Shown here: positions 49,057 through 59,585 of the stretch, piece by piece | Position numbering within the stretch: position 1 is the first letter of the stretch | Layout of the letters: the number at the start of each line of letters is the position of its first letter | Assembly (NCBI GenBank): GCA_950295325.1 | Contig: OX485803.1 | Span: 21,328,001-21,392,000, forward strand | DNA: 64,000 bases | Reading direction: 5' to 3' | Source: Polytrichum commune | Lineage: Eukaryota > Streptophyta > Polytrichopsida > Polytrichales > Polytrichaceae | The notes under the pieces: model-generated | What the model was told of the DNA's origin: nothing | Databases searched by the model: none | The model's input: only the letters and a program-made list of their open reading frames with translations | Made by a program: the position numbers and the translations under genes

Positions 49057-51043
49057 ATGTTATATATATATATATATATATAATAAGTTTTTTTTAAAAA
49101 ATATTTTTGTGACCATATCAACAGAAAAAATCAACAAAATTGTGTTACATCATGTCCAGGTCAACGCGTCCTAAGTGACAACCGCGACCAACGCCTTTCT
49201 GTTGATCCGGACGCAGAATTTTCTACTAGTGGTACGATGGGACTTATCAACGGGTCATGACCATTTCATGTTGTGATTTCCAATCGGAGGATAAGGATGC
49301 CCAAGTTCTCTTCTGGCAGAACCTCAACCACGTCATGGCCCGACACGGTATCCCACATCCAAACTTTATAGGCTTCATGGCGGACAGTGCCCAAGCCAAT
49401 TGGAACGCTGTTCGCATTGTGTATGGTTCAGGGGATCCCAAAGTTCCAATGGAGGGTCGTGAGCGCACTTGTTTTTTCCATTGGAAACAATCGCTCGAAA
49501 AACATACAAAATCGTATATAAAGCATGAGTTACAAGACCAACATAGACATCTTTGCTTTCAATATCGAAATGTGTCATCTATGGAAGAGGCTGAGACTAG
49601 GTACCTAGCTATCAAGGCTTGGTGGGCGTCATCGAATTGTACAAGTGAGGACGGTCTCAAGCATCTTCAGCTCTGGCTTGCTTTTTGGCACTTCCGCTAC
49701 CTTCAATGGGGTGGTTTCATGGAACTGGTACATCTCCTTCATAATTCATTATTGGTTTTTCTTGGATTCGATTTCCTCTCTCTGTACATTTATATTAATA
49801 CTTGATTTCTCCAATCAGGAAAAAATTTTAACCCAAGACCAATTGGCCGAGATGCCGTCGTGCAATCTTGCGGAATCCGTCCACAACAAGTGGCTTCAAG
49901 CCTCCGGCAACAAGGGTGGAGATCTATACGTGGCTACGGTTGACGACTACATTCGTGTCTTCTTACAAGTTGTTGCATACTACCAGTTCCTTAAAGGTGG
50001 AATTGGCGGAGATGGTCCAAGCAAAGAAGAACTAAAGCTCAGGGGTGCTCAACGTCGAGCTCAGCGTACTGGCGACCCCACAGTGTTGCAGAAGGTCTTG
50101 CTTGACATGTCCGGTGGGGAAGAATTTTGCACTCGCGATCCACACCTTGAGGGCGCCGAGGTGTTTGGATCGCAGAAGCGAAGACCAGATACTCCAATTG
50201 GTGATGATGGCGAGACCCACCGCCCCGATACCGTGAACTTCTCTCGCCCTCCCCCCGGTAAGCGTGTCACTCGATCTCAACCAGAAACACTACCCACTAT
50301 CATTGAGGAGTCTTCCCCCTCTGTACAAGAGGTTCAAGTACCTTCATTTGCAGGACTTGGTTTCCAGCGTGTCACTGCCGTGCAAGAAACCAAAGTAGAT
50401 GTCTCTCTTTGGCATATTGCCCGCATACCCTATACGTCTAGGAAGTCTTGTTGGGCTAATCATGCGGGCACGAAGAAGAAGTGCATCGCAAGAATCGTCA
50501 CTAATAATAAGAGCATCCCTGCGCCGACCTACACCGGTATGTGGCATCATTACAAACTCCAATCTCTGAAGTTAACTATGATCCCTCAACCGGGATTTGG
50601 TTGCATTATCACACTGCAGTCCAAATCAGAACCCCAACCACCGATCTACCAAGTGACAGTGAGTTCTCTTCCAGAGTGCAACTGCGCATACTTCTTGGAT
50701 ATGATTTCCAAGTTCAGCCGCAAACGAAATTCTTATCTAAATTGTAAGCATTTGTATTACATTTTCATCAAGGTTTCTAATTTGGATGCGGAAGTGAATT
50801 TGTTCATTCACGCCCCGACATTTAGCTTCAACGAAGTCAAACTTATCCTCGAAGGGGGTCTTTTGACAAAGTCTACTTCTTAGGATTTATCTCAGCCTAG
50901 CAGTACTTTGGGCTATGATATATGTGTCCATTTCTGGACCTCTTGTGAAGCAATAATTGATTAATATAATAAAGGTATAATCTCAATGATTATTTTTATT
51001 TGCTTCAAAATTTGTATTACAATGCTTCCTATGTCTATCAACT

Positions 51044-51515
51044 CTATTTCCGTTTTGCATACTTCTTAGATGATTGCGAGGGAGGTGGACTCGGTCGAAG
51101 CAAATCCATATAAGAAACTATCTTATCTCTCTTTCGATCCTTCAGCGGAAGATGATGCGGCGTCATTCCTCTCATCCGTTCGCGAAATGAAAGAGACTTC
51201 GAAGATTCCCCTTCCACCTTCACCTCCTCCTCCTCCGTTTCGTTCGATTTGTCTTCATCCAAATCAGCATCCTTCTCCGGCACATCTTCCTGCATTTTTT
51301 TCTTTTTTCTCATATTGTTTTTGCTCCTCCCGCACCCTCCACCTCCATGCTTGTGTAGACTGCGAAAATGGAGTCAGTTCGTAGTCATCACTACTTCGAT
51401 TTCCAGCAGCAAACTCAAATTCCGGCGATGAATTAAAGAGAATATGAGGATCTCCTAGACTTCTAATTTCTTTCTCCCATCCTAATCCAGCAAACATGTC
51501 TCTCTCATCTCCCAT
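51044..51515 (-). pseudogene. Small charged protein convergent to the transposase
   Basis: ATG 51515 opens MGDERDMFAGLGWEKEIRSL in one frame. A neighbouring frame from about 51,313 carries a strongly charged tail (KKKKMQEDVPEKDADLDED, then EEEE and a basic C-terminus) to the stop at 51044. Joining them needs a one-base shift near 51.32 kb, so this copy is either frameshifted or has a tiny missed intron. No domain recognised. Its position at one end, convergent with the transposase, recalls the mudrA/mudrB arrangement of maize MuDR; sequence similarity to mudrB is not claimed. Confidence 0.45.
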
Positions 51516-51829
51516 TGTGTGCAACTGTATATACAATCATGTTGGGTATGAGTCCAATTTATAATTTATTCGGCCACAAACAATAATTGCTAAAGTCCAA
51601 GCTATAGAATAGACTCACATATAAGACAAAGAGAAAAGTGATGAATAAAAACTAAGCAAGTTTATTATTTTGATTATTTTGTATTTTGATTGACTCATTC
51701 TTCAATTATACCAATCTCAAAAAATCCATTTTCATTGATTTTTTCTTGTAGTCATCCTTGGTTTTAATAATTCAACCACCTCACGGTTTCCAAACTTAAT
51801 GAGACCATTTCAAATTCAGGGTTTTTATT

Positions 51830-52026
51830 TTATTTTATGACCTATACATCCCACGGAAATAGGTCCAATTTTTTTACTATTATTGTCATATTCTGGAATA
51901 TTCTTGGTATATTCTTGGCTATTTTGAAATATCCTAATTTTAGTATGACAAGTTTACTATTTTTATTTCCTCTACGCTCTCCAAATCTCCGCTCTCCGCT
52001 CTACGCTCACATACAAGTGTCGTCCC
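51830..52026 (-). repeat. Right terminal inverted repeat of the MULE
   Basis: Read on the minus strand it starts GGGACGACACTTGTATGTG and matches the left end exactly through GAGCGTAGAGCGGAGAGCGG. CCTATTTCCGTGG follows about 165 bp in. Confidence 0.75.
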
Positions 52027-52035
52027 ATTGCAGGT
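52027..52035 (+). other. Right target-site duplication; regenerated splice acceptor of gene B
   Basis: ATTGCAGGT, identical to 24129-24137. CAG|GT here lies two codons before gene B's ATG (52037), so an acceptor still exists next to the coding region. Confidence 0.8.
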
Positions 52036-53536
52036 CATGGACAGGGAGGTGCTCTGGACAGACCTTGTTGGTACCCTACATGAAGGGCCTAATGGGCCCT
52101 ACTGGGCTGTGAAGGACTCTCATTTAAAGCATTGGTCACTCCAAGTTCATCAGAAAGACATAAGGTCTCCCTTGCAGTTGATATTTTCTTATTGGATAGA
52201 CAAGAACTGGATTCCAAATCCAGGAAATCCTATAATGATAGCTGCTGTGGGATCTCGGGATAAGTTAGATATTTCAGTTCAAGAGGGCCTCGAAGTGAGA
52301 GTACTGTCTATTGATTGCAAGAAACATGTATTCCACTTGGAGCCATTTTTAGAGTTCATGTCAACGCTCCCTTTAAAGGACAAGGAAGAAATACAGAGAG
52401 TTATGGTATCTGGAGTATCAAAGAAGGCGATCAATTTTGTACTGGAGACACTAGGGGATATCAATGAGAAGTCGAATGCGGAACAAGAAGCATCAATGAA
52501 GCACAAGAAGAAGCAAGCAGAGACACTTCTAAAATCAAGGTCACATGAGGGAGGGAGTAGCAGGTCCAGAACCCCCCAATCAAAGAAAGGGTCGCAGAAA
52601 TCCGCGGACGATGAGTTGAGAGGTACTACTGAGGCGAAGTCTCAAAAAAGAGGTGACATTGTGCAATTCTCCACGCCGATGGAAGCCGACGATATTGCCA
52701 GGCCTCCTAGTACAAAAAACAAAGCGCATGGAAAGAGAGCAGCATCACCAGAAAGAAAGACAAAGCCCAAGAAGATAAAGTCCAAAGAGGAGGACACCCC
52801 CTTGGTGCTAACTGCAATAGAGAAGGGGAGGGTTATCATGCATGGCGAGGAACCCAGCCTCGAAGAAGCAGCAAAGGACCGGAAAAAGTTCATTCAACTT
52901 TTTGGACATCTCTATCCATTTGGGGTCGAAACAGTCTTCCGGTGAACATCAAAAAAATGACGAGCGCAAAAGCATATCAGGTCACTCGTCCACTGGATGA
53001 TGCTGGGGTGGCTCTTATGAAGAACTACCTCATTCAAACGCCACCAGCATGGCCCCATCATAATCTGTGTTTGATGCCCAAATTTAAGAAGGGGGGAAAA
53101 TGGATAGAAGGGATGACGTGGGATGACATCAAGGACTGTCAGTTCGTCATCATCAACGGTCAGCACAGCGTTGCTGCCTCAAGGCAGATAATAGGCCATA
53201 GGGATACAGAGCCTTCATTGCGAGAAAAATTGAAGGTATGGCCGTGCACAATAGTTTGGAGCGATGATCCAAGCATGACTGTTCGACTCTCCTACACGTT
53301 GAATAACTCAAACTCCTTCAACAAATTTACTCCAACATGGACAACACAGATCATGTATTGTCGCCGGGTGTGGGTGAAATTGGGAAGGCCTTATAAGCAG
53401 TGAGTCAATGCTGCTGGGAAATCTCTCGATCGAGATATGTCTACGGCCTGGAAGGTATGTCTTAATATCATATACTATGTAATGTATGTAATATATACTA
53501 TGAAACCCAGCTGTATACTATGCCATAGGTGCAGGG

Positions 53537-53558
53537 GTTCCACTCGATCGAGTGGAAC
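53537..53558. repeat. Single intronic palindrome TTCCACTCGATCGAGTGGAA (G/C-extended)
   Basis: A perfect 22-bp palindrome within the intron that starts at 53455 in gene B; same sequence as the array in intron 1. Confidence 0.9.
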
Positions 53559-55352
53559 TCCCCTCATGCAAGTTTGTATGATTAATGTTGTCTTGTATTG
53601 ACACTGAGAAATTATGGAATTTTGACGTGGGAGAATTTCACCACAAGTATGGAGGCGTCTTTCACAGCCATAGCTAGGGGAATCACACACGCAGATCTGA
53701 ATGTAGAGCTCACCCTCATCATGGCTCCAGATCCGACGTCTAAATTGTGGAGAAAGATTTTTGTAGCACACAAAGAGGGCACACTTATGAATCCAGATAA
53801 GCCCGGCTACACATTTCTGGATGAACACGTTGAGACTCAACAGAAGCTGCGAGCCCGTCACGAAAAGAAGAAATTGCCTGCTGCATTTGAAGAGAAGCCT
53901 TATGTTTGCAAACCTCTAACTAGGGAGACATTCAAAAACATGGTCGGGCTAACACGGGCTGATTTCTTCCTTTGTGCACAACGTATACTGGATACAAAGG
54001 ATGGAGAGGATGTTCCCAGAGTGACACTGAGAACGACAAAGAATCCGAAGGTTTTGACCTTGAAGTCCTGGGCCCACTTTAGAAAGTGGAAGAATATCTT
54101 GCTGCAAAAGTTGTCGTTACGCGATCCAAAAAAACGTGGTATATGGGGGAAGGATTCAGAGGGTTTTGATTGCCTTGACCGAGCCGTTTGGAACAAATTC
54201 AAAAAGGAGCACGGGATCACAAAGGCAAAATGGGTTAAGCTCTACCAGGTTGCGGGTGATACATGGCTCAATAAGAAGCGCTTGGCGAACAACAAGTACC
54301 TTGAGGCACCCCCTGCATGCGACCGATTGCTGCACGAGTGGCTTCAAACAGATATCCGGGAGTGTAGATCCAAGGTCATCACACGCTGGGTAGATTACAA
54401 TTCAATGAAGAAGCAATTGGTTATCCCCCACCAAGACAATAGCGATATCCAGTGGTTAAGCAAAAGCAACATATGTGCTGGATTTATAGACTTCAGATTT
54501 ATCCCAGGCAGTGTGGATCAACCTGTGTCCACTTCAGTCATGGAGTCATTGGTGAAGTACATTAGCAACCCCGTATGGTCCCCGGGTCTCAAGGTTGTCC
54601 CTGCTTGGATGATTGTATCGGACCTCCGTAACCACACAGCAGCTGTTGAGTTCATATCTATGTTGTGTCGGAGGCATCCAGACACGTTTGTCAATGTACC
54701 ATCATTCTATTTCCCCTGCCCCGCTGAGGATCTGCCACCATGCAAGGAAGTAGATAGTAAGAGGACTTCTCCGGCTCTTTATGTCGACTTTCTCACGACG
54801 AAGCTCCTACCGAGGTTCAAAGTCTTCCCATGCCCCATGTTAGCTCCGGGATCTCGACGCTACACAGTCAGTCCCAAGTAGTGGTCCAAATTAACTTATG
54901 AAGTGAGTCGCGGCAAGCTGAGAATGGAAACTTATCTCACGTTCCTTTGCCACCTGGGATGCTCGGGAGCAGTGGTCATTAATTTCTTCGGGGGCCTGAA
55001 GCCAATAGCTACCGCACTGGTCAGTTCAATGCACCTCATTTTCTCGAACCTTGTTCCATTCATTGCTATGCTTTCAATCATGCATTCTCTATTTTTTGCT
55101 CATTAATTTCATGTATGTGCAAATGAACGAATACAATGTATTTTCGTACATGGATTTGAATTTCATGTACTCGTTTGATGATAAATTGGCGCATATTCGT
55201 CCTCTTCGGGCCGGTGACTTCGCAGAGGAGGAGTCTCTTTTTGATGCTCACGGAGCACAGGAGCTAATTGAACCTATTCGAGATGCTTTGCCTCCTAAAT
55301 TTCTGGTACGTATACATTATTGCATGTGCTAAGTAGTCACACCATAGTCAGT

Positions 55353-55372
55353 TTCCACTCGATCGAGGGGAA
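55353..55372. repeat. Single intronic palindrome, one mismatch
   Basis: TTCCACTCGATCGAGGGGAA inside the 137-bp intron 55306-55442 of gene B. Confidence 0.85.
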
Positions 55373-56700
55373 GCCTGGTGGCCTGGTCTTCCCATCACCT
55401 CCTTCATTCATACCTTGGCCTAACATTCTTGATTTCCCACAGGAGTATGTCGCAAGAGACCATTCTCCCGTTGTCGGCATCGACAATATGGATATCGACA
55501 ACCCTGTCTCTGATGGGGACGATTACGAGGAGGCTGAAGATGATGACGACAAGCGGGAGGCACCAAGTGAGCAGGACACCGATGAGGCAAATAGCGAGCA
55601 TGATCCTCAATCCTCGCCTCCTAAGTTACCCACTTCTCCTTTGCGAGCCAAGGCACTCGACTTCGACTTAGGGTTGGACGCACACCGAGAACATCCGGCA
55701 GAGCCACAAGAGCATGAAGACGATGACGATAGATATGCCGTTGGCGACCGCGAAGCCAACGAGGGTGATGAAGATAATCAAGAAGACGATCAAGAAGACG
55801 ATCAAGAAGACAATCAAGAAGACGATCGTTACTCCGACCGTGAGGATGATCGTAATGACGACCGCGAGGACATAGAGGAACTTCAGGAGGGTTGTTCGAG
55901 GTCATCCAGTTCAGATGATATCGGCCAAGACCTTCCTCCCCCGAGTTCATCAAAACCTAGTACATCCACGAGGAGTAGACATTTATCTAGTAGATCCCCA
56001 CCCAAAGAACTGCAGTGGAGACGGCGCAAAAATAGAGTGATGGAGCCTGCCATCACCGAATCAATGATGGAAGACAAGATTGTGGGCATTCTGAGCAAAA
56101 CATTGCCTCATATGCTGTCGGGTATGTTTCAAGAAGCGATGTCTCAGGCCAAAGTTCTGCCCTTCCAACAAGCGCCTCAGGTGACCCCTTCAGTGCATGT
56201 CGGAACCTCTACTCGGCCCGCAGTCCCACTCGACCAGCTGGATGCAGTGCATGCAGATGAGGCTATTGCCTTGCAAGGTGTGGATAAATCCATGAACGTG
56301 GATTCCCCGACGTTGCAAGCGGTTGCCCCGGCGTTGCAAGCAGATGCCTCGACGTTGCAAGACGATGCCCCGATAGTGCAAGTGGATGCCCCGGCGGTTG
56401 CCATTGAAGCGTCGGCTATTGCCATGGAAGTGGACTCCCCCGGCACGGCTGATACGAATGTAAGTAATCATTCCGAATGATTTATTTCTTTGAATGCCCT
56501 TATATTAGTGACTGAATCTCCACCTGGATGTTTGATCCAGGTCCGAGATGGCGCACCATTGTGAAGCGTTCGTGATCGACTATGAAGCCAGTTCCTTCGA
56601 TCAATAGTTTAGTTTAGTTTAGTATGGTTTTCCCCCATTCAGGACACTGTAGACCGCCTTCAATGTGAAGGCAAGATGGAATGTGCGCCTCATTATTATG

Positions 56701-56706
56701 AATAAA
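56701..56706 (+). terminator. AATAAA poly(A) signal of gene B
   Basis: 137 bp after the gene B stop codon, in a T-rich context. Confidence 0.4.
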
Positions 56707-56775
56707 GTCATGTTTTCCCTTCATACTTCAATGTCATGTTTTATGCAGTCTTTAATGATCTGTTGCACTTCACAG

Positions 56776-58613
56776 GCTTCCTTGCCAATCTTAGAGCACG
56801 TGGATCTTCCGTCTACAATAATGCCTCTTCCAACGTCGCCTTTGTTCGATGGTGGGAACAATGAACCCTCGCCCATTTTTGAGCCCGTGCAAGCACCAAT
56901 AGCCACAATATCTTCTCGGCCTCCCCCGCCACTCTCGGACCCCTCAGAATCCATTCCAGATACTCCTCCGCCGTGCCCAGTTCCATCGATCCCCTCACTT
57001 CTGTTGCCCAATGTAGGGGAAGAACGCCCCATGCGAATTGTACATTGCACAGAGCCTCAGCCCAGCGGGATGGAGTCCTCTCTCCAGTCACAAGTCGAGT
57101 TGCAACAAGTCGACTTGCCACCTTCGACGTCTGTTGTGGACGTCATCCCCACAGATCCGACAAGTCCAGAAGCAGACAAAATTGTCCCAAAATCAGTGAA
57201 GAGGTATTTGCAACGATGGCCACTCGGCGACAGCAAAGGCGACCCCAGATTTGACAACACCACTCTACATGATTTCCGAGCGATGCACAATAAACAAGAT
57301 GAGGACAAGCGACGGGCAGCTCTCATCGACAATGTCCCCAGTCATGTCAATGTAAGTTTCCCTACATCCTTGACTACTCCCCGGTGCGTACAATGCATAT
57401 CTATGTACCTATCTATGTATAGAGTTTTGCGCTCACATCGAATTTTACATCGCGTAGTTTTGGGTTCAGGGTCCCCAATGCACGAAAACGGCTATGGATG
57501 CGCCTGTGCCAAAACATCTTGTTTATGATAAGCTCTTTGTTTACGATGACACCTACCCAAAGGTCAATAGGCCTCTCCAAGTATTTACAAGGGAGATGGG
57601 AATCGCGTGTGCTAAAAGACTAATGTCTAAGTATCCCTCCTTAGGATCTTCTGATCTATGGGAATTCAATCCGATACGCTATGAGGTATTGGTCCGGTCA
57701 CATATTACTGTTAGGTTTCTCACTTTCGTATCCTCTACGCCATTGATCTACCATACATTGGTGAACTATATCATGCTTAGTTTAGTTCAATTGTTAAGTT
57801 CATGGTAGTAAGTTTGAGATGCTCACCATGGATTCATTTCGGCAGGCGCCTGCTGCTGTCCCCCGTCGAAGGTTCATTGTGGTGTTCGATTTAAATGGCA
57901 TATTTTGCCACTGTACCCCCCGTCTCAAGAATATGGTAGCTGTCCCTACTTGGATAATGCAAGATCGTGCGCTTGGTCATGCCTTGGTAGGGCCCAAGGT
58001 TGTCCTCCCTAGACTGGGATACAAACAGTTTTGGGAGAGCATGTCTACAATGTACCATCTTTGCATTTGGTCCTCCATGAAAAAATCTACAGTCGATCTT
58101 GTGGTGGAGTATCTTTTTGCTGGGATGCCTAAACCCGCTATGGTACTCCGCCAAGAGGATTGCATCACGTTCAAGGATATGTGGGGAAATGTCGTGAGGA
58201 ACCCTTTGAAGCCACAATCTGTCTTGTTTTTCAAAAGTTTGACATCAAGGTTTTGGTGGCCAACTATATCCCTTGATGAAGGGAGGATTACTGCTACAAT
58301 TTCGAACACCATACTTGTAGATGACTGCCCTTACAAGTCTGCTTGTAATCCGGACGAGTGTGGTTTGTTTCCCAGTCCCTTCACCAATAACCGGGTCGAC
58401 GATGCAGACATGACAAAGGTTCTCCTCCCTTTCTTTCAAAATATGTTCTACTCACCAATGTCAGACGCACGCGATTTCTTGGTAAGACGTAGATTTGGGC
58501 AGCAACCTATCAGGCATAACGACGCAGTGAAGCTGGCAATTCAGAAATCCAACAAGTTTCCCAATCAACCCGCCTTGCAACCCTTAGAGCCTGTGCAAAG
58601 AAAATTAGGCTAA
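56776..58613 (+). CDS. FCP1-like (HAD) phosphatase-domain protein
   Basis: Exons 56776-57351 (CACAG| ... AAT|GTAAGT), 57470-57685 (TTCAG| ... GAG|GTATTG) and 57846-58613, all phase 0. The first in-frame ATG after the first acceptor is at 56821. The N-terminus is Pro/Ser-rich and low complexity, then a basic segment (KSVKRYLQRWPLGDSKGD). Exon 3 has the FCP1 homology fold: RFIVVFDLNGIFCH (motif I), CIWSSMKKSTVD (motif II) and ILVDDCPYKSACNP (motif III). Motif I is normally DxDx(T/V); here the second Asp is Asn and the Thr is Ile, so catalysis is doubtful. Either the gene stops at TAA 58611-58613, or it splices at GAGCCT|GTGCAAAG (58592/58593) to the exon at 58668, which keeps phase. No stops inside. 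CTD-phosphatase activity is not supported. Confidence 0.7.
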
Positions 58614-58667
58614 ATAGCATAATTAGGATTATATGCCATGTAACATTGTATGTTATGCTATCTTCAG

Positions 58668-58862
58668 TTTCCTCCTGCTGGATACACACCCTCAAGTTCC
58701 ACACGATCTGCTTTCGTGTGCCCGACACCGGGCCATCTGCGCAATCAAGTCGTGGTGCAAGAAAGTTCAGTAATGAGTCATCCATTGGAGGATGCAGTTG
58801 TGAAGGGCACTCACTCACTCGGTCTCTTCCACCACTCCCAAACGACTGAAGGTTCCCATCTG
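58668..58862 (+). CDS. Probable exon, Ser/His-rich
   Basis: Bounded by CTTCAG|TTTCCT and CATCTG|GTAATT, 65 codons, phase 0 at both ends (FPPAGYTPSSSTRSAFVCPT...). It fits as the exon after the FCP1-like exon if that splices at 58592. No domain recognised. Confidence 0.45.
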
Positions 58863-59063
58863 GTAATTTTTGTGGCAATTCTCACTGCTTGAACACGGAG
58901 ATTGTTATTGAGTAAATGTTTTGTAATATTCTACACATCATTGTCAATGCAGGCTCATTTGCATGAATGACTGAGAATGGATATGAATATGCATGGATGT
59001 ATATGTCAATATCAACGGAATGTAGTAAATTGGCCCAATGCTTGTCCCGTTGTCACCGTGCAG

Positions 59064-59585
59064 AATGTTGACCTCAATGTGATCCCCCAAGTGGAAGAAT
59101 CGGCACCCCCTATTGAAACATTGTCAATCGGGCGCCCGACCACCACACGCGATTACCAAATTTCGTTAATCGAATCAAGAGGCCCTAATTCAAGGGGTGT
59201 CCACATGTTGCGTGCTGGATTGGCTGGCATTGGCAAGAGTTATGTGCCTAAAGCAGTAGCGACTACAGTACCGTTTAGGCCATTCAACGCGCAGGGTGCT
59301 GACCTCCATATGACTGGTCCACTGGACAGTTCAACACCACCTAGCGAAACAATGCGCATCCCCCGTCCCCTAGCTACCCGTGAGCATCAAATTGCTCTAA
59401 TCGAATCAAGAGGACCTAATTCACAAGCTGTACATCTCTTGCATGCTGGACTAGCGGACATAGCCAAGACAGCTTCCCTTCACACCGGGCAGCCAATGGT
59501 CACCCCCCCTTTTGAAGCCACAATACATAATCTCCATTCTGATGGACAACTATTCCGTTTGTACCCTAAATTTAGTAGAAGTTAA
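59064..59585 (+). CDS. Exon with two copies of a ~45-residue repeat
   Basis: Follows acceptor GTGCAG (59063) and is open to TAA at 59583-59585. It contains two related segments: ETLSIGRPTTTRDYQISLIE...RAGLAGIGK and ETMRIPRPLATREHQIALIE...HAGLADIAK, sharing ESRGPNS and AGLA. No known family recognised. It may be a downstream part of the FCP1-like gene or a separate gene; splice partners are not resolved. Confidence 0.45.
   Translation, partial: NVDLNVIPQVEESAPPIETLSIGRPTTTRDYQISLIESRGPNSRGVHMLRAGLAGIGKSYVPKAVATTVPFRPFNAQGADLHMTGPLDSSTPPSETMRIPRPLATREHQIALIESRGPNSQAVHLLHAGLADIAKTASLHTGQPMVTPPFEATIHNLHSDGQLFRLYPKFSRS

Larger units (their letters stand above)
47966..49231. mobile_element. 1,266-bp non-autonomous CACTA element
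   Basis: Ends CACTACTAGAAAAT and, inverted, CACTAGTAGAAAAT (13 of 14 identical), the classic plant CACTA terminus. It is flanked by a 3-bp duplication GTA (47963-47965 and 49232-49234). Both subterminal regions repeat AAATCAACA several times. No coding sequence, so it needs a transposase in trans. Removing the element and one GTA restores the transposase reading frame exactly. Confidence 0.93.
46336..50883 (+). pseudogene. MULE transposase with zinc-binding and SWIM motifs, split by a CACTA element
   Basis: ATG 46336. One frame to 47965, the CACTA insert (47966-49231), then the same frame from 49235 to 49727, intron 49728-49818 (GTACAT...AATCAG, phase 0), and exon 49819 to TAG 50881-50883. 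Domains: Ser/Pro/acidic N-terminus; a Cys/His cluster (LQCQNPSCDY, CIALCEAK, CIHLGSHQH) like the WRKY/GCM or FLYWCH-type fingers of MULE proteins; the MULE core VYDGTYQ (first Asp), FMADSAQANW (second Asp), CFFHWKQS (C/H motif) and FWHFRYLQWGGF; finally a SWIM finger, CNC-x(n)-CKH (ECNCAYF...NCKHLYY). It mobilises the flanking inverted ends (family knowledge). Damage: TAG at 46623-46625 with the frame open on both sides, plus the CACTA insertion. Confidence 0.82.
24138..52026. mobile_element. 27.9-kb Mutator-like element (MULE) with methylase-like cargo
   Basis: Left end GGGAAACTCAAGTATGTG; right end, read inward on the other strand, GGGACGACACTTGTATGTG. Both continue with 20 further identical bases (GAGCGTAGAGCGGAGAGCGG). 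Similarity of the inverted ends extends further in blocks: CCTATTTCCGTGG occurs inside both ends, about 24,206 on the left and 51,850-51,862 inverted on the right. A perfect 9-bp duplication flanks the element. It encodes a MULE/SWIM transposase, a ParB-like/methylase-like protein and a small charged protein. About 15 kb is palindromic satellite. Removing the element and one duplication restores ...CCCCATTGCAG|GTCATGG, a correct intron end for gene B. It was 1.27 kb shorter before a CACTA insertion. All of its larger genes carry stops, so this copy is probably not autonomous now. Confidence 0.88.
52037..56564 (+). pseudogene. Gene B: ParB-like domain plus methylase-like C-terminus
   Basis: ATG 52037 follows the acceptor CAG at 52033. 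Exon to 53454 (donor GAAG|GTATGT), exon from about 53,609 to 55,019 or beyond, a part ending at 55305 (intron 55306-55442), exon 55443-56461 (donor AAT|GTAAGT), last exon GTCCGAGATGG... to TGA 56562-56564. The N-terminus begins MDREVLWTDLVGTLHEG. FVIINGQHSVAAS resembles the ParB/Srx motif. ETYLTFLCHLGCSGAVVINF then FGGLKPIATAL resembles the AdoMet-motif end of DNA methylases. 55.44-56.45 kb is a highly acidic DDQEDD-rich tail with LQ(A/V)DA repeats. Damage: frame change at about 52.94 kb, TGA 53401-53403 with NAAGKSLDRDMSTAWK still open after it, and TAG 54879-54881 just before the methylase-like motif. The exon joint at 55.02-55.22 kb is unresolved. Confidence 0.6.

Noticed and set aside
24138-52026. 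12-bp rather than 9-bp target duplication
   Set aside because: CCCATTGCAGGT matches on both sides, but assigning the right-hand CCC to the element makes both ends start GGGA and gives the standard 9-bp MULE duplication.
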